Assembly: GCA_947630635.1 (NCBI GenBank)
Contig: CANRIJ010000003.1
Coordinates: forward strand, 1-33,402
DNA from: an uncultured Spirochaetaceae bacterium
GTDB lineage: Bacteria > Spirochaetota > Spirochaetia > Sphaerochaetales > Sphaerochaetaceae
DNA: 33,402 nucleotides
Direction of reading: 5' to 3'
Every line of letters starts with the position of its first letter. Position 1 is the first letter of the stretch. The notes below the pieces were generated by a model. The model saw nothing but the letters and a program-made list of their open reading frames with translations. It was not told the origin of the DNA and did no database searches. This document shows, in pieces, positions 6,552 through 16,025 of this stretch. A program made the translations under genes and the position numbers.

Positions 6552-8404
6552 CTATTTCTTCCAACGAGCTCTTTTAGCCTTTTATCAGTTATCCTGACCA
6601 AGAATGTCCTGCCATGTGGGCAAGAGGGATTCTCCATCTTGAAGACTCTTTCAAGTATTGCATTTGCAGTGAACTTATCAATCTCATCGCCGCTCTTGAT
6701 TGCTGCTTTGCATGCAATTATTGAGAAGAGGTTCTGCTCAAGCTCTATTTCGTCTGCCTTTGCGTTCTTTATGAAATTTTCAATTTGGTCTTCAATATCC
6801 CTGCATACTGCTGGCAGTGCGTCTATTTGCCAAGAGCCCTTATTGCACTTTGAGATCATTATTCCAAGCTTTGTGTAGATATGTGAATTCTTTTCCAGAA
6901 ATTCATCCACATCATCCTCTACCTCGAGTCTGATTGGAACTAGAAGAGGCTGTACTGTCTTCTTCTCTATTAGCTCATCGTAGATAATCCTCTCGTGGGC
7001 GGCGTGTTGGTCTACAAAGTAGAGGCTCTCGCCCTTCTGTGCAATCAAGAAGAGCCTAAATGCCTGCCCAATGTAGGTAAATGGAATCTCATCTAGAGCT
7101 TCTTCTTCTCTCTTTTTTTGTTGGCCTTCATCTTCATGTTGAGAAGAATTGCCCTCTTTTTGATATCTCTCCCTTCCTTTGTCTCTATCGCGCTCTCTTC
7201 TAAGCTCCTGGAGCTCTTTGGCCTTCTCAAGCCAGGAGGCCTCTTTTTCCTTAAAATCAGAGCGGCTCCTCTTCTCTAGAGAATATGAGAACTCTATCTG
7301 GCCTCTATCGCAACTTTCTTTATTTGATGAGAAGGTGCTTGTTCTCTCGCCCATTTCCCATCTTGGAGTCTCTCTTATGTAGTATGGCGATGATGGAGAT
7401 TCTATTTCGGGTATCTTTCTCTCGACGCCCCTTAGAAGTGTTGTAATTGAGTGATGGATGTCCGCCCTGTTTCTTAGTTTTGCCTCTCTCTTTGCAGGGT
7501 GTATGTTGAAGTCTACAAGCTCAGGCTTATCATAGATAAATACTGCGGCATATGGATACTTTCCACCGGGAAGCATCTCTCCAAAGCCATAGGTTACCGC
7601 CTGTGTTATTCCATAGTCATCTATCGGTCTATTGTTTACATAGACTCTTATCTCTTTCTTGTCTGACCTGCTTACAGAGGAGTTTCCGGCAATTATCTCA
7701 ATAGAGTAGTCACTCTCCTGGACTCTCAGCACATTTACATCCTGATCTGCAATCCCATCTTGTCTATAGAGATAGCTGACTCTCTCTTTCAGACTTGATA
7801 CCTGCGGCCAATCGAGTCTGAGGGCTCCATCGATTTTAAGTATAAAGCGTACATTTGGGAAGGCTAGTGCCTTATTCACTATAAGATTTCTCGAGAGCTG
7901 GCTCTCTGTGGAATTTCGCTTTAGAAAAGAGCGCCGCGCGGGAATCTCAGAAAATAGATCCTCAATTATTATTCTCGTTCCGTCTTTAAGCTCTCTTTCT
8001 TTGATTTCGCCTCTTCTTCCATTATCTATATTCAGAGAAAAACCATGCTTCTCATCCTTGGTTTTGCTCTCAATTGTGAGACTACTGACAGCGCCTATGG
8101 AGTAGAGTGCCTCCCCTCTGAAGCCAAGAGTGGATATTGAGTATAGATCATCGAGCTTTGATATCTTTGAGGTTGAGTGCCTCTTTGCGATATTCTCAAA
8201 GTCTTCTCTCTTAATGCCAGATCCATTGTCGGCAAATTCTATTCTGTCTATTCCGCCGCCCTCTAAGGAGATATCAATCTCTGTCGCTCCAGCATCAATG
8301 GAGTTGTCCAGAAGCTCTCTGATCACTGACTGGGGTCTCTCTATTACCTCTCCAGCTGCGATTCTTGAGGAGAGTATGGGATCCAATACTCTTATATCCG
8401 GCAT
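6548..8404 (-). CDS. mutL: DNA mismatch repair protein MutL (endonuclease type)
   Basis: Couples MutS mismatch recognition to strand incision. The GHKL ATPase N-terminus shows IAAGEVIERP (15-24), ELLDNSIDAGA with catalytic E30 and N34, DNGSGI (59-64), KRHSTSKI and TLGFRGEAL (92-100). The C-terminal nuclease domain is present: DQHAAHERIIYDE begins at residue 465, ACKAAIK is present, and CPHGR begins at 595. The metal motif DQHA-X2-E-X4-E ends in Asp476 instead of Glu, and the last motif reads CPHGRT rather than the usual CPHGRP. The linker (about 330-440) is charged and low complexity. Length 618 aa is normal. Its ATG shares a base with the stop of the upstream 1108-aa gene. Confidence 0.96.
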   Translation of the reverse strand: MPDIRVLDPILSSRIAAGEVIERPQSVIRELLDNSIDAGATEIDISLEGGGIDRIEFADNGSGIKREDFENIAKRHSTSKISKLDDLYSISTLGFRGEALYSIGAVSSLTIESKTKDEKHGFSLNIDNGRRGEIKERELKDGTRIIIEDLFSEIPARRSFLKRNSTESQLSRNLIVNKALAFPNVRFILKIDGALRLDWPQVSSLKERVSYLYRQDGIADQDVNVLRVQESDYSIEIIAGNSSVSRSDKKEIRVYVNNRPIDDYGITQAVTYGFGEMLPGGKYPYAAVFIYDKPELVDFNIHPAKREAKLRNRADIHHSITTLLRGVERKIPEIESPSSPYYIRETPRWEMGERTSTFSSNKESCDRGQIEFSYSLEKRSRSDFKEKEASWLEKAKELQELRRERDRDKGRERYQKEGNSSQHEDEGQQKKREEEALDEIPFTYIGQAFRLFLIAQKGESLYFVDQHAAHERIIYDELIEKKTVQPLLVPIRLEVEDDVDEFLEKNSHIYTKLGIMISKCNKGSWQIDALPAVCRDIEDQIENFIKNAKADEIELEQNLFSIIACKAAIKSGDEIDKFTANAILERVFKMENPSCPHGRTFLVRITDKRLKELVGRNS

Positions 8405-11400
8405 TAGTAGGAGATCCTCGCGTTTAGAGTAAATGATGGAGTTATGCCAAGCTCTCTATTGTATTCTGGGTTCATATTCACAAATTCGCTATTTATATTA
8501 TAGCCCCAATAGAGAGGAAAGGAGGAGAGAAGGGCACTGAGTGTTATTCTCCCGGCTTCAATTGAGAATCCTATTTGGTACATATTTCTTGTGTCATTCA
8601 AGAATGATCTGAAGTTTTTCTCATTTATCAATGAGATAAGTCCCATTCTCTTGTATGAGAGTATTATTGATAGGTTCTCGGTTGCATTCCAGCCTAGGGA
8701 GAATGAGAACAAATCGCTATCTGAGGAGAGAATGTTTTTTGAGATTTCTGGAATAGAGTAGCTTAAGTCTATGTCTATTTGATTGAAATCTAGGCTCATG
8801 TCGGCCTTTATAAATGGCTTAAGCTGAATGCCGCCCCCTTCTGCTATAAGGGTCACCGAGTTATATAGTGAGGTAAATGTATTGTACTCTGTAAGTGAGA
8901 GAGAGCCATTTTCTGCGCCTGCATATAGTGTCAGGCCAAAATGTCTCCACTTAAGTGAGATATCCATTCCCATAATTGTCGGCAGCAGCGACTTTTCATC
9001 GTCCTCATAGAAATATCTATTTGAGACTCTATTTCCATTCTTTTCTGAGGTGATGCTTCCAACCGCGAAGAGCGAGGCGCTTACATGCTTTGTTCCCAGC
9101 TCGAAGGACATATTAAAGGCTGGATGGAATATGAGGCTGAAGTCATTATTCTCTTTGATGTAGAACTCTGCTGTCGATAGAAGCTCTATAACGAGTCTCT
9201 CATCCTTCATTGGCCTGATTGAGGCTTTTATCTCTCCTAGATGAGGAGATTCAATGCTATCGAGAAATAGATCAAATGCAAAATAGGGAGCGTTTATTCC
9301 GGCATTCAGGCTGAGATACCCGCTTGAGCTGAAATCTGAAAATAGGAGATTGTTCTTAGAGTATTCTCGGTCGAGTCTGAGATAGGCATATGATTCGCTT
9401 TGGCTTCCAAGATTCATGTGATTGATCAGTGTGAATAAGTCAGTGACTGCTGAGAATATCCTTCTTGCTCTACTTGTCTCATTTGAGCCAAATAGGAGCC
9501 AGTTCCTTCCCATGGACGGGACAATATCTATTCCCCAATCTCCTATTGTTAGATTTATTGGAGCCTGTATCGATAAGCTTGAATGCTCTAGGAAATCGAT
9601 TGCCACCTCGGGATTAATTGAGAATATATTTTTCTTCTCATTAAAAAGATATGAATATCCGAAGTCTATATTGAAGCGATATTTTCTTAGCTCTTTAGGG
9701 GATTCGATTCTCCCTTTCTCTGTATCGTAGATATGTGCATTTCCCTCGAATGCCAGGAAGAAGTCGTGGTAGGTAATCGAATTAATTCCACCCATTGCAG
9801 TAAGTCCGAAGTTCTCATTTCCAAACTCAAGAGAGGCATATAAAAGCATATTGTCTAAGTAGCTTTCGCTTGAGATTATGTTCTGTACTCTCATGCCGGC
9901 ATTTATATGGGTGTTGAATATATTCAGGTAGAGATAAGTATCCAAGAGCGAGTTCTCTGGCACAAATGTCATATTTGTAAGCCTTATATCGCCGAGAATT
10001 GTCATTCCAAAGCCTGCGATATCTCCATCATAGGAGAGTTTGCCCACCAGTGATAAAAGCGGTTGGTGAACTTCCATAATAGGCTTATAGCCCCTGGTGC
10101 CAATTCCCAAGTAGTGAGTTGGGTAGACATCTGGGCCAAGTCTGCCTCCATATGAGAGGAAGGCTCCAAGGTCCATTGAGAAGTCTGAGAATTTCACCGG
10201 GAGTTCAATAGAGAGCATATAGCCATTGTAGATAGGGTTTACAGATAGACTATTCGGAAGAAGCCTTGTGGATGCAGTGAGTCTTACTCCAAAGTCTCCA
10301 TCGGTAAATATAAATGGGAAATAGAATGAGAGCATTGGAAAGAGGGCAGAGGCACTGACATCATAGTTTACTAAGAGGCTTAAAAGACCCAGCGATACAT
10401 ATGATGGGTATCTTCTGCTGAAGTAGAATCTCATCTCAGCTCCTAAAAAGCTCTCAGAGGCTTGGTTTCTGGAGCCCCTTTCGCCCAGAATGTACTCATA
10501 GCGTCCGAATGTCAGATCAGAGGAGTAGAGGCGCATATCAAATATTGATGAGTTGACTTCAAAATTGAACTCAAGAGGGTAATTTGAACCCAGGTAGAAT
10601 TTGTTTACTCCCTCATAGAGTCCTACCATATCGCCAGGTAGGTTATCTCCTCGAGACATATTCAGGACGATTAGCTGATTTTGAGTCGAGAAGGATAAAT
10701 TTCCCACAATATTGAAACAGTATGATATCCAATCAAGCGAATTTCCGCTCTTTGGAGGAGTTAGGAGTGAAAAGGGCTCTAAGTTAAGAGCTAGCGAGAA
10801 TCTCCCAAAGGAAAAGGCTGGAAGCACAGAGAGTCTAACGCTCTTACCAGATTCATTTGAGGCGTAGGCGCGGTGAACGACTCCAATTGAGAATGAGAAG
10901 GTGTTTTTTGGTCTTACAGAGCCAGATCTGAGAACAGTGTTTCCTCTCATAAATAAATCGTCATTTTCATTGTTCTCAGATTCCTCTTCTTCATTTAAAT
11001 CCTCGAGAACTGAAGATGAGACAGCTGACTCTGGAATAGGAGGAAGCACTTCTTTTGCTCTCTTTTCATCTTGACTCTCCTCTCTATTGTCGAGTTTTTC
11101 ACTCACTTCATTCGTGGCGGTAGAGACTGCGCTTTCTTCTTGGCTTGATGCAGCCTTCTTTACCAGTGGTATTGAGAGCTCAGCTTCCTCAGGAGTGATT
11201 GGAGCTATTCTATCACTATCTAGGTAGTCTATTTTGCTCTCAGGAGGAATCTCATATGACCTCTCGGTAATGAAATCATATGATGAGAGCGTATCTTCCG
11301 ATCTATTGATAAAGACTTCAGCACTTGGTGAGGTCTCTGCAAAAAAGAATCCAGGGGTTTCGAGTTTTGTCTTGGTAGTGGGAGTGTAGAGCAGGATACT

Positions 11401-11730
11401 CTTTGATGAATTCTCTTTTGAATCAAATAGAAAGCTGCCATTTATCAGATAGAGAATAATCTCATCGCTGCCCTCATAAACGATTATCTGGCTCTTTGGA
11501 TATAGTGCAAACTTGCCGATTTCAGTCTCTCCGACGGCACTCTCGTCTTTGACACTCACCAAAGTCGATTCCTCTCTTATGGTGCGGCTATCTGGGAGAA
11601 AGAGCATAGACTGCGATGAAAGGGCTACATTCTCGGTATTATCTTCATAAAAGACGAAGATACTAGACGCTGAAACTGAGCTTATGACTATTAAAATAGT
11701 CATAAAGAAGAGAAAGAGTCTTTTCACCAC
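8404..11730 (-). CDS. Giant exported FecR-like / putative outer-membrane beta-barrel protein
   Basis: A 1108-aa protein starting at tandem GTG codons (11730 or 11727; weak ribosome site). It has an N-terminal signal peptide, MVKRLFLFFMTILIVISSVSA. Residues ~30-180 resemble a FecR-type periplasmic beta domain: short strands such as GKFALYPKSQIIVYEG, ILYLINGSFLF and a TKTKLETPGFFFAE-type block. An acidic Ser/Glu-rich linker follows (~190-275). The remaining ~830 residues are alternating hydrophobic/polar strands rich in Tyr, Phe, Ser, Asn and Gly, ending in ...LNARISY. A terminal aromatic residue is typical of outer-membrane barrels. I infer an outer-membrane or surface protein. Translationally coupled to mutL (TAATG), which is probably operon convenience rather than function. 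Confidence 0.7.
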   Translation of the reverse strand: MVKRLFLFFMTILIVISSVSASSIFVFYEDNTENVALSSQSMLFLPDSRTIREESTLVSVKDESAVGETEIGKFALYPKSQIIVYEGSDEIILYLINGSFLFDSKENSSKSILLYTPTTKTKLETPGFFFAETSPSAEVFINRSEDTLSSYDFITERSYEIPPESKIDYLDSDRIAPITPEEAELSIPLVKKAASSQEESAVSTATNEVSEKLDNREESQDEKRAKEVLPPIPESAVSSSVLEDLNEEEESENNENDDLFMRGNTVLRSGSVRPKNTFSFSIGVVHRAYASNESGKSVRLSVLPAFSFGRFSLALNLEPFSLLTPPKSGNSLDWISYCFNIVGNLSFSTQNQLIVLNMSRGDNLPGDMVGLYEGVNKFYLGSNYPLEFNFEVNSSIFDMRLYSSDLTFGRYEYILGERGSRNQASESFLGAEMRFYFSRRYPSYVSLGLLSLLVNYDVSASALFPMLSFYFPFIFTDGDFGVRLTASTRLLPNSLSVNPIYNGYMLSIELPVKFSDFSMDLGAFLSYGGRLGPDVYPTHYLGIGTRGYKPIMEVHQPLLSLVGKLSYDGDIAGFGMTILGDIRLTNMTFVPENSLLDTYLYLNIFNTHINAGMRVQNIISSESYLDNMLLYASLEFGNENFGLTAMGGINSITYHDFFLAFEGNAHIYDTEKGRIESPKELRKYRFNIDFGYSYLFNEKKNIFSINPEVAIDFLEHSSLSIQAPINLTIGDWGIDIVPSMGRNWLLFGSNETSRARRIFSAVTDLFTLINHMNLGSQSESYAYLRLDREYSKNNLLFSDFSSSGYLSLNAGINAPYFAFDLFLDSIESPHLGEIKASIRPMKDERLVIELLSTAEFYIKENNDFSLIFHPAFNMSFELGTKHVSASLFAVGSITSEKNGNRVSNRYFYEDDEKSLLPTIMGMDISLKWRHFGLTLYAGAENGSLSLTEYNTFTSLYNSVTLIAEGGGIQLKPFIKADMSLDFNQIDIDLSYSIPEISKNILSSDSDLFSFSLGWNATENLSIILSYKRMGLISLINEKNFRSFLNDTRNMYQIGFSIEAGRITLSALLSSFPLYWGYNINSEFVNMNPEYNRELGITPSFTLNARISY

Positions 11731-11791
11731 ACACCCAACTTACAAATGCAGTTTACAAAAAAAGGTGACAATTTTTACATAACTTTGGCTG

Positions 11792-12562
11792 TTATTTCAA
11801 TAATTCATTTTTTTCGAAGTTTAGGGAAGAGTAAATATGCTCTCTTGAGAGCTTGTCTATATGGGAAAGCTCTTTCACTATTGGCTTCAATTTGGATCTT
11901 ATATTTGTCTGGTCATAGGGGCAGACAGGCTTTATGGTGGGAAGATCATAGACTTCGCTCAGGCGTTTGGTAGTGTTCTCAGGCGTTTCAGAGAGGGGCC
12001 TGATTATCTTGATCTTTCCTTCAAAGAAATCCTGAACGGGTAGCATAGATGAGAATTTTCCCCTAAAGCACATGTTCATCAGTGTTGTCTCGACAATATC
12101 ATCAAGATGATGTCCCATGGCTATCTTCTCTATATTCTCATTTTTGGCATATTCAAAGAGTATTCGTCTTCTGTTCCTGGAGCAGAGATAGCAATTGAAG
12201 ACTCCTTTGAATGACTCTGGTTCCTGCTTTTCGTCCTTCACGAGAAAATCGATGGAGAGGTCGGTGTAGTATTTGTCCAATTTTTTTAGCCAGTCTTTCT
12301 CTATGGGATGCTCCTTCCAATTGATCATAAGCGCCTTTAGGCTATATGTCACTGGCATCCATTTGCGTCTTAAAGATAGCGCAAGAGAGAGTGCTAGCGA
12401 ATCTTTGCCCCCAGAGGCAGCAATTAAAATGGTCTCGCCCTCTAAGATCATTGAGTATGAGTTGATTGTCTTTCCTGTCTTTTTCAGAAAGCGCATAACC
12501 CATGGGGGAATATCTCCCTTAATTAGTTCTTGATAGGGGATTTTTGTCTTATCAATATCCAT
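11792..12562 (-). CDS. ttcA: TtcA-like tRNA thiolase (PP-loop ATPase, Fe-S)
   Basis: Adenylates and thiolates a tRNA base; TtcA makes 2-thiocytidine at position 32. The PP-loop SGGKDS is at residues 50-55. C124 and C127 (CYLC) with C214 (KPVCPYD) give the three cysteines that hold the 4Fe-4S cluster in TtcA/TtuA-type enzymes. GHHLDDIVETTLMNM is the second ATP-site block. Length 256 aa is close to TtcA. It starts 11 nt inside the upstream HD-domain gene, so the two are co-translated. TtuA (ribothymidine thiolase) is less likely, because no N- and C-terminal zinc fingers are seen. Several family members are unassigned, so the exact base is inference. Confidence 0.82.
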   Translation of the reverse strand: MDIDKTKIPYQELIKGDIPPWVMRFLKKTGKTINSYSMILEGETILIAASGGKDSLALSLALSLRRKWMPVTYSLKALMINWKEHPIEKDWLKKLDKYYTDLSIDFLVKDEKQEPESFKGVFNCYLCSRNRRRILFEYAKNENIEKIAMGHHLDDIVETTLMNMCFRGKFSSMLPVQDFFEGKIKIIRPLSETPENTTKRLSEVYDLPTIKPVCPYDQTNIRSKLKPIVKELSHIDKLSREHIYSSLNFEKNELLK

Positions 12563-13835
12563 TGACTACATCCATTAAGGCTTTCTCTGCATCGTTTTCG
12601 TCTATATCTTCTGGCAAAAAGAGCATTGCCTTTCTCAGTTTATCTGAAAATTCTTTAGATACATTCATGGAGAAGACCGTATCCTTCTCTCCAATTGGCC
12701 TTACTCTCTTATTTTCTTCAAGCACATTGAGATTGGACTCAAAGTGAATTGGCTCTGGAATATCGAGAATTGCCTCATAGCTCTTTAATTTGGGATATCT
12801 TGCTTTGAGTGCGTCAAAGATCCTCTCTTCAAACTCTCGTCTTTTGCTTATATCTTTTGCCGAGCTTGGAATGGAATCGACATTAGCTGATGCCTTTAGG
12901 GGGAGAAGGCGTCCATTCTTAACTCTGTCGGCAAGCTCGAGAGCAGGACACTCCTCTCTCTTTTCCCTCATCAGAGCAAAGAATTCATCGTCTTCTTTGT
13001 CATAGAGCTCCTCTAGCTCTATTTTTCCCATATAGAGTGCTTCCAAGACGCCCTTTTTGACCATGCTTGTTGCACTTCTGACCCACTTATTCCAGTAGAG
13101 GGATTTATACATCATGTACTTTGAGAAGAGCATTTGGTCAACAAGGCTTACCGAGTCTTCGTTTATTGCAATCTCTCCGTCAATGAGAGAAATTGAGCTC
13201 AGTATTCTATCTGTGTCTTGAGTGCCATATGGAATTCCTGCAAAGTATGCATCTCGAGACATATAATCGAGTTTATCTGGATCAAGCGTTCCAGATAGTA
13301 TCTTTCTGTATAACTCTATTTCGTCCTTATATTTAAACTGATCTGGCATGGGGCTCTCTTTGTCGATAATCAGCGCAGAGAGAGAGGCATCACCACCGGC
13401 TTTTTTGCATTTTTCTATTAAGTCAGAGTTTGTTTTCAGTATATCGCCTGCTATCTCCTCGTGATCTCTGATGGAGAGTTCCTTTAGAGAGTGGGCATAG
13501 GGAAAATGGCCAATATCATGCATTAGGGATGCCATAAGAAAGCTCATTACTCCCTCTCTGGTAAAAATCAGATCGCCCTCTCTTGAGGACATTTTTAGAA
13601 GCATCCTTCTTGATACAGAGTAGACTCCGATAGAATGGTCTAGCCGTGTGTGAACTGCGCCTGGAAAGACTAGGTATGCAGGTCCTGTCTGCTTTATTCT
13701 TCCGAGTTTTTGGAGAACTGGATCGCCGATAACATCTTTAAGAGAGTCTGTCAGCTCTATGTTTTTCCATAGCGGATCTCGAATTGTTCTATCAAAGCCA
13801 TCTGTTAGGAGCTCTATTAGTTCTCTTTTGTTCAC
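12552..13835 (-). CDS. HD-domain phosphohydrolase (dGTPase/SAMHD1-like)
   Basis: A 427-aa protein of the HD superfamily. Metal and phosphate residues are visible: HTRLDHSIGVY (H62, D66, H67), SLMHDIGHFPYAHSLKE (H106, D107, H110) and the later DPDKLDYMSRDAYFAGIPYG block typical of the dNTP triphosphohydrolase/YdhJ-like group. A likely reaction is removal of triphosphate from dNTPs, but no substrate can be proven. The start is GTG (complement of 13833-13835) with no clear Shine-Dalgarno. A TATGCT hexamer lies only ~14 nt upstream, so the mRNA may be nearly leaderless. It is upstream of the ttcA-like gene with an 11-nt overlap and divergent from the small exported protein. Confidence 0.85.
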   Translation of the reverse strand: MNKRELIELLTDGFDRTIRDPLWKNIELTDSLKDVIGDPVLQKLGRIKQTGPAYLVFPGAVHTRLDHSIGVYSVSRRMLLKMSSREGDLIFTREGVMSFLMASLMHDIGHFPYAHSLKELSIRDHEEIAGDILKTNSDLIEKCKKAGGDASLSALIIDKESPMPDQFKYKDEIELYRKILSGTLDPDKLDYMSRDAYFAGIPYGTQDTDRILSSISLIDGEIAINEDSVSLVDQMLFSKYMMYKSLYWNKWVRSATSMVKKGVLEALYMGKIELEELYDKEDDEFFALMREKREECPALELADRVKNGRLLPLKASANVDSIPSSAKDISKRREFEERIFDALKARYPKLKSYEAILDIPEPIHFESNLNVLEENKRVRPIGEKDTVFSMNVSKEFSDKLRKAMLFLPEDIDENDAEKALMDVVNGY

Positions 13836-13894
13836 TTAGTCACATTAGCATATGTTTGATTGAAATAAGAAGAGAAAAAACGGACAATCTTATT

Positions 13895-14254
13895 GTGAAA
13901 AGAGCCCTTATTTTACTCTTGGTCTTCCTCTTGCTGCCAACTTTTGTCTTTTCCGATGTAAAGCCAACATCAGATGAGCTTGGCATCATCTCCACTGTAG
14001 TGGAGGAGGGATCTGAGCTAGAGACTGCTCTCTCTGCCTTTTACTCGGACTTTGACGATAAGTGGATTGAGAAGTATACAAATGGCGATCTTCTCTTTAT
14101 TTCATCCTACTCAAAGGCACTATCAGAGATGCTCCCCATGAAGAACCTAATCGCATCTGAGGATGATGACTCAGTTGAGCTTATGAGCCTCACAACTCAA
14201 GATAGAGTCACTGTGTTTTTTCAGGATGGCAAGATCTACGCGCTTTCTATTTGA
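13895..14254 (+). CDS. Small exported protein of unknown function
   Basis: A 119-aa product from the GTG at 13895. From that codon the protein begins with Lys-Arg and a run of Leu/Ile/Val/Phe ending at FVFS-D, a standard Sec signal peptide (cleavage near residue 21-23). The longer frame to ATG 13784 would bury this signal in the middle and overlap the divergent HD gene, so I reject it. The mature ~97 residues are acidic, with the segments TSDELGIISTVVEEGSELE, YSDFDDKWIEKYTNGDL and a C-terminal strand TVFFQDGKIYALSI. I recognise no family. Its end overlaps pepF, which is convergent, by 8 nt. Confidence 0.65.
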   Translation: MKRALILLLVFLLLPTFVFSDVKPTSDELGIISTVVEEGSELETALSAFYSDFDDKWIEKYTNGDLLFISSYSKALSEMLPMKNLIASEDDDSVELMSLTTQDRVTVFFQDGKIYALSI

Positions 14255-16025
14255 CTGATATCCTCTCAAATTCATCAAGAAGACCAGAGAAGACCTTAAT
14301 CGCCTCTCTTACTGGCTCCTCGGTAGACATATCAACACCGGCTTTTTTGAGCGACTCTATTGGATAGAGAGATCCTCCTGACTTCAGGAACGAGAGATAT
14401 TCCTCTCTCTCTTTCTCTCCACCGTTGATAACTCTCTCTGAAAGCGCTATTGCGGCCGATATTCCCGTTGCGTATTTATAGCAGTAGAAGGCGGTATAGA
14501 AGTGGGGGACTCTGAGGCCTTCAAGAGATGCATATTCAGTGAAGTCCATTATCGGGCCAAAGTACTCTTTTAAGAGCGATAGGTATATCTTTCTTATTTC
14601 ATCAAGAGTGATGGGTTCTCCATTTTCATAGTCTTCATGGACCAAAAGCTCAAACTCTGCAAACATAGTCTGCCTGAAGAGTGTTGCAACTATGTCATCT
14701 ATATGCTTAGAAAGCAGATAAGATCTCTCTTCATTAGTTTTTGCCTCTTTGTAGAGGCTGTGGTGCAAGAGCTGCTCATTGAAGGTGGATGCAACCTCTG
14801 CTTCGAAGATCGTGTACGAGCTTGATAGGTATGGGTTGTTCTTTCTTGAGTAGTATGAGTGCATAGAGTGTCCTCCCTCATGTATCAGAGTAAAGACAGA
14901 GTCTATGGCTTCCTCTTTGAAATTTGTGAGAATATAGGGCATTGTGTCATAGCTTCCTGATGAGAAGGCTCCGGAGCGTTTTCCGACGTTTTCGTATCTA
15001 TCGACCCATCTATCCTCAGTAAGACCCTTGATCAATGTCTTTTGGTATTCTTCTCCAAGGGGCTTAACAGCTTCTTTTATCTTATCCACCGCTTCTTCAT
15101 AGGTGTTTTTCATCTCAACGCTCTTTTCAAGCGGAACATAGACATCCCAGTGATTGAGCCTCTTTAAGTTCATCTTCTTTGCCCTGATTTTGTAGTACCT
15201 ATGAAGCGTGTCAAAGCCCTCATGGACTGCCTTTATCAGGTTTCTGTAGACACTCTCCTCGACTTTGTCTGGAAAGAGCGCCATCTGAAGAGAAGAAGAG
15301 TAGCCACGTGCCTTTGCTCTGAATGAGTCGCTCTTGACAGATCCTATATAGGTCTTGGCTATGGTGTTTTTTAAGTTGTCAAAGGCTTTGTAGTAGTTGA
15401 AGTATGCCTCTTTTCTTATGCTCTCATCGTTTGAATGCAGAAATACAGTGTAGCTTGAATTTGTAAGCTCTTTTCCAAAGACACTGTCGAATCTCATGTC
15501 TATATTCTCGAGATCCTGGAAAATCTCCATGTATGATGAGCTAAGAGGGGAGTAGAGGGACATGAGATTCTCCTCTTTCTCAGATAGAACGTGCGCTTTG
15601 AATCTTCTTGATTTCTCAATGAAGACCCTATATTGCTCAAAGCGCTCCTCTTTAAGGCATTTTTCTATGAATTCGTCGCTTAGAGATAGTAGCTCAGGAT
15701 CAAAGAAAGAGAGCTTCTGGGAGAGTACTGCCTCGATATTTGAGATAATTGCAGCTCTCATCTGAACCTCGGGGTTTGATGAGTCTGCAGAGTACTCTAA
15801 GAAGGCATATGTTGATAGCTTCTCGGTCTTTCTGTAAATTTCTTTCAATAGGGAGAGGGCATTAAAAAGCTCATCGCTTCCTTTATTAAGCGTGCCTTTT
15901 ATTGAGTCTATAGAGTCAATTGATTTTTTCAGATTCTCCAGATCCTCATTCCATAGAGCTGTGTTCTCATATATCTTTCCAAGGTCCCATGTATCCTCTC
16001 TCTTCTGATCCTTTCTTTCAAGCAT
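14247..16025 (-). CDS. pepF: Oligoendopeptidase F (M3B metallopeptidase)
   Basis: Cytoplasmic zinc peptidase that degrades short peptides. The zinc motif HEGGH is at residues 382-386 (LIHEGGHSMHSYYS). The third ligand region, EAEVASTFNE, follows ~25 residues later, as in M3 enzymes. The helical N-terminal half and the 592-aa length match PepF (about 600). No signal peptide is present. It starts 8 nt inside rdgB, so it is the last gene of a sigma-like/rdgB/pepF run. Its 3' end overlaps the end of the convergent small exported protein. Confidence 0.94.
   Translation of the reverse strand: MLERKDQKREDTWDLGKIYENTALWNEDLENLKKSIDSIDSIKGTLNKGSDELFNALSLLKEIYRKTEKLSTYAFLEYSADSSNPEVQMRAAIISNIEAVLSQKLSFFDPELLSLSDEFIEKCLKEERFEQYRVFIEKSRRFKAHVLSEKEENLMSLYSPLSSSYMEIFQDLENIDMRFDSVFGKELTNSSYTVFLHSNDESIRKEAYFNYYKAFDNLKNTIAKTYIGSVKSDSFRAKARGYSSSLQMALFPDKVEESVYRNLIKAVHEGFDTLHRYYKIRAKKMNLKRLNHWDVYVPLEKSVEMKNTYEEAVDKIKEAVKPLGEEYQKTLIKGLTEDRWVDRYENVGKRSGAFSSGSYDTMPYILTNFKEEAIDSVFTLIHEGGHSMHSYYSRKNNPYLSSSYTIFEAEVASTFNEQLLHHSLYKEAKTNEERSYLLSKHIDDIVATLFRQTMFAEFELLVHEDYENGEPITLDEIRKIYLSLLKEYFGPIMDFTEYASLEGLRVPHFYTAFYCYKYATGISAAIALSERVINGGEKEREEYLSFLKSGGSLYPIESLKKAGVDMSTEEPVREAIKVFSGLLDEFERISVK

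Noticed and set aside
13784..13894. N-terminal extension of the small exported protein from ATG 13784
   Set aside because: It would bury the signal peptide internally and overlap the divergent HD gene; GTG 13895 gives a proper signal peptide.
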